Source: an uncultured Clostridia bacterium (GTDB lineage Bacteria > Bacillota > Clostridia > TANB77 > CAG-508). From it: DNA of 54,491 nucleotides. Below, piece by piece: positions 53,563 to 54,491 of this stretch (positions within the stretch are counted from its first letter, which is position 1; every line of letters begins with the position of its first letter). The notes under the pieces were generated by a model. That model made no database searches. It saw only the letters and a list, made by a program, of their open reading frames with translations, and was not told where the DNA came from. Both the position numbers and the translations under genes were made by a program. Location of the stretch: NCBI GenBank assembly GCA_948745425.1, contig CAPZDM010000003.1:1-54491 (forward strand). Reading direction: 5' to 3'.

Positions 53563-53650
53563 GGGCACATATAATGTGCCCCTACAATTTTTTATTGTAT
53601 AAAAATTAATAGAATGCAATACAAATGTAGGGGCGTCCTTTGGACGTCCG
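53563..53650 (+). repeat. paired inverted palindromic repeats (REP/BIME-like)
   Basis: Unit 1: GGGCACAT (53563-53570) with ATGTGCCC (53574-53581). Unit 2: GTAGGGG then CGTCC-TTT-GGACG (53628-53646). The units are joined by inverted CCCCTACA (53579-53586) and TGTAGGGG (53626-53633). The higher G+C and the GTAGGGGCG string match the element at 45303, so this is a dispersed repeat between the SecF-like gene and glyS. No T-box leader is visible before glyS. Confidence 0.7.
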
Positions 53651-53675
53651 TTTACAAAAAAGGAGGATTTTAAAA

Positions 53676-54491
53676 ATGCTAGAATCAATGGAAAAAATTG
53701 TAAACTTATGTAAGGCAAGAGGATATATATATCCAGGCTCAGAAATATACGGAGGATTAGCAAATACTTGGGATTATGGACCATTAGGAGTAGAATTTAA
53801 AAATAATGTAAAAACAGCGTGGAGAAAAAAGTTTATTCAAGAAAATAAAATGAATGTAGGTTTAGATGCAGCAATACTTATGAATCCACAAACTTGGGTT
53901 GCTTCTGGGCATGTTGGAGGATTTTCAGACCCTTTAATAGATTGTAAAGAATGTAAATCTAGACACAGGGCAGATAAATTAATTGAAGAATGGGCTACTA
54001 AAAATGGTAAAGATGTAATAGCAGATGGTTGGTCTGATGAACAAACAGTTAAATACATAAATGATAATAACATAGTTTGCCCTGTATGTGGAAAATTAAA
54101 TTACACATCTATTAGAAAATTTAATTTAATGTTTAAAACATTCCAAGGCGTTACAGAAGATGCAAAAGCTGAGATATATTTAAGACCAGAAACAGCACAA
54201 GGAATATTTGTAAATTTCAAAAATGTTCTAAGAACTACAAGAAAAAAACTACCAATGGGAATTGCACAAATAGGAAAAGCATTTAGAAATGAAATAACAC
54301 CAGGAAACTTTACCTTCAGAACAAGAGAATTTGAGCAAATGGAACTAGAATTTTTCTGTAAACCAGGGACAGATTTAGAATGGCATTCTTATTGGAAAGA
54401 ATATTGTAAAAACTGGTTATTATATTTAGGAATGAAAGAAGAGAATATAAGACTAAGAGATCACGAAAAAGAAGAATTATCACATTATAGT
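53676..54491 (+). CDS. glyS: glycyl-tRNA synthetase, dimeric class II type, 3' partial
   Basis: First 272 residues of the alpha2-type GlyRS, cut by the window end. MEKIVNLCKARGYIYPGSEI with YGGLANTWDYGPLG and FKNNVKTAWRKKF is the N-terminal signature; motif 2-like RPETAQGIFVNFKN, FRNEITPGNFTFRTREFEQM and ELEFFCKPG follow. A zinc-type cysteine pair CKEC and a later CPVCGK lie in the insertion. AAAGGAGGA is 9 nt before the ATG. It charges tRNA-Gly, the tRNA that would read every recoded GGA found in this window; their nearness is probably chance. Confidence 0.95.
   Translation, partial: MLESMEKIVNLCKARGYIYPGSEIYGGLANTWDYGPLGVEFKNNVKTAWRKKFIQENKMNVGLDAAILMNPQTWVASGHVGGFSDPLIDCKECKSRHRADKLIEEWATKNGKDVIADGWSDEQTVKYINDNNIVCPVCGKLNYTSIRKFNLMFKTFQGVTEDAKAEIYLRPETAQGIFVNFKNVLRTTRKKLPMGIAQIGKAFRNEITPGNFTFRTREFEQMELEFFCKPGTDLEWHSYWKEYCKNWLLYLGMKEENIRLRDHEKEELSHYS

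Noticed and set aside
53559..53675. T-box riboswitch before glyS
   Set aside because: Only about 117 nt separate the genes, occupied by the palindromic repeats; no TGGnACCGCG-like T-box sequence is present.
1..54491. tRNA or rRNA genes
   Set aside because: I saw no cloverleaf with a TTCGA-type arm and CCA-proximal pairing, and no rRNA segments, on either strand; by-eye reading could miss one.

Overview
The window is strongly AT-rich, uses AGA, AUA and UUA-type codons heavily, and has strong AAGGAGG-type ribosome binding sites. It looks like a low-GC Firmicute, most likely a gut-type member of the Clostridia. I cannot name the species. About 41 kb is an integrative and conjugative element (ICE) of the Tn1549/CTn type. 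It sits directly upstream of a chromosomal block: uvrB, lepA, rlmB-like, ftsE, ftsX, a murein hydrolase, a C-terminal processing protease, an HD-domain gene, divergent secD- and secF-like genes, and the start of glyS. The ICE's left end lies outside the window.

Layout of the ICE. 1-7.5 kb: parA (partial), parB and a large Cna-B-repeat surface adhesin. 7.5-14.4 kb: a giant adenine methylase/SNF2-type helicase with tnpV embedded in another frame. 14.4-17.3 kb: small accessory genes (XRE regulator, SH3-like membrane protein, GNAT, SLOG-type Rossmann protein, YgjV-like membrane protein). 17.4-30.8 kb: the DNA-processing and type IV secretion module (DUF3848, toprim primase, oriT-like palindromes, MobC-like, relaxase, PcfB, ArdC-like, VirD4, Maff2-like, TrbL-like, PrgI, VirB4, sortase B, CHAP hydrolase). 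30.9-34.5 kb: a second cargo block (Nudix, HAD nucleotidase, GNAT, SET-domain methyltransferase, PnuC). 34.6-41.2 kb: regulation and integration (two XRE repressors, a stand-alone receiver, a sigma-like factor with its Tn916 orf8-like partner, a candidate structured RNA, MazF, excisionase, two tandem tyrosine recombinases).

The most striking observation concerns reading frames. Four otherwise intact, conserved genes (the helicase, virD4, trbL-like and uvrB) are interrupted by seven +1 frame changes. Every one is at the same tetranucleotide, an in-frame CGG followed by A, where skipping the C restores the frame with a GGA glycine codon. In virD4 three such sites add up to a whole codon. In uvrB one site lies in the Walker A glycine. 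Reading by eye, I find only two other in-frame CGG codons in about 50 kb of coding sequence, both in genes that look foreign. This suggests that CGG is unassigned, or read as a CGGA quadruplet, in this host, and that CGG-A is a +1 frameshift or four-base glycine signal used by both chromosomal and ICE genes. A systematic sequencing artefact must be excluded.

Other features worth a second look are the tnpV/helicase dual coding, a roughly 350-nt structured RNA candidate, an 18-bp operator repeated in three regulatory positions, recurrent U-tailed hairpins just before ICE ribosome binding sites, and a nucleotide/NAD-themed cargo that includes a eukaryote-like SET protein.
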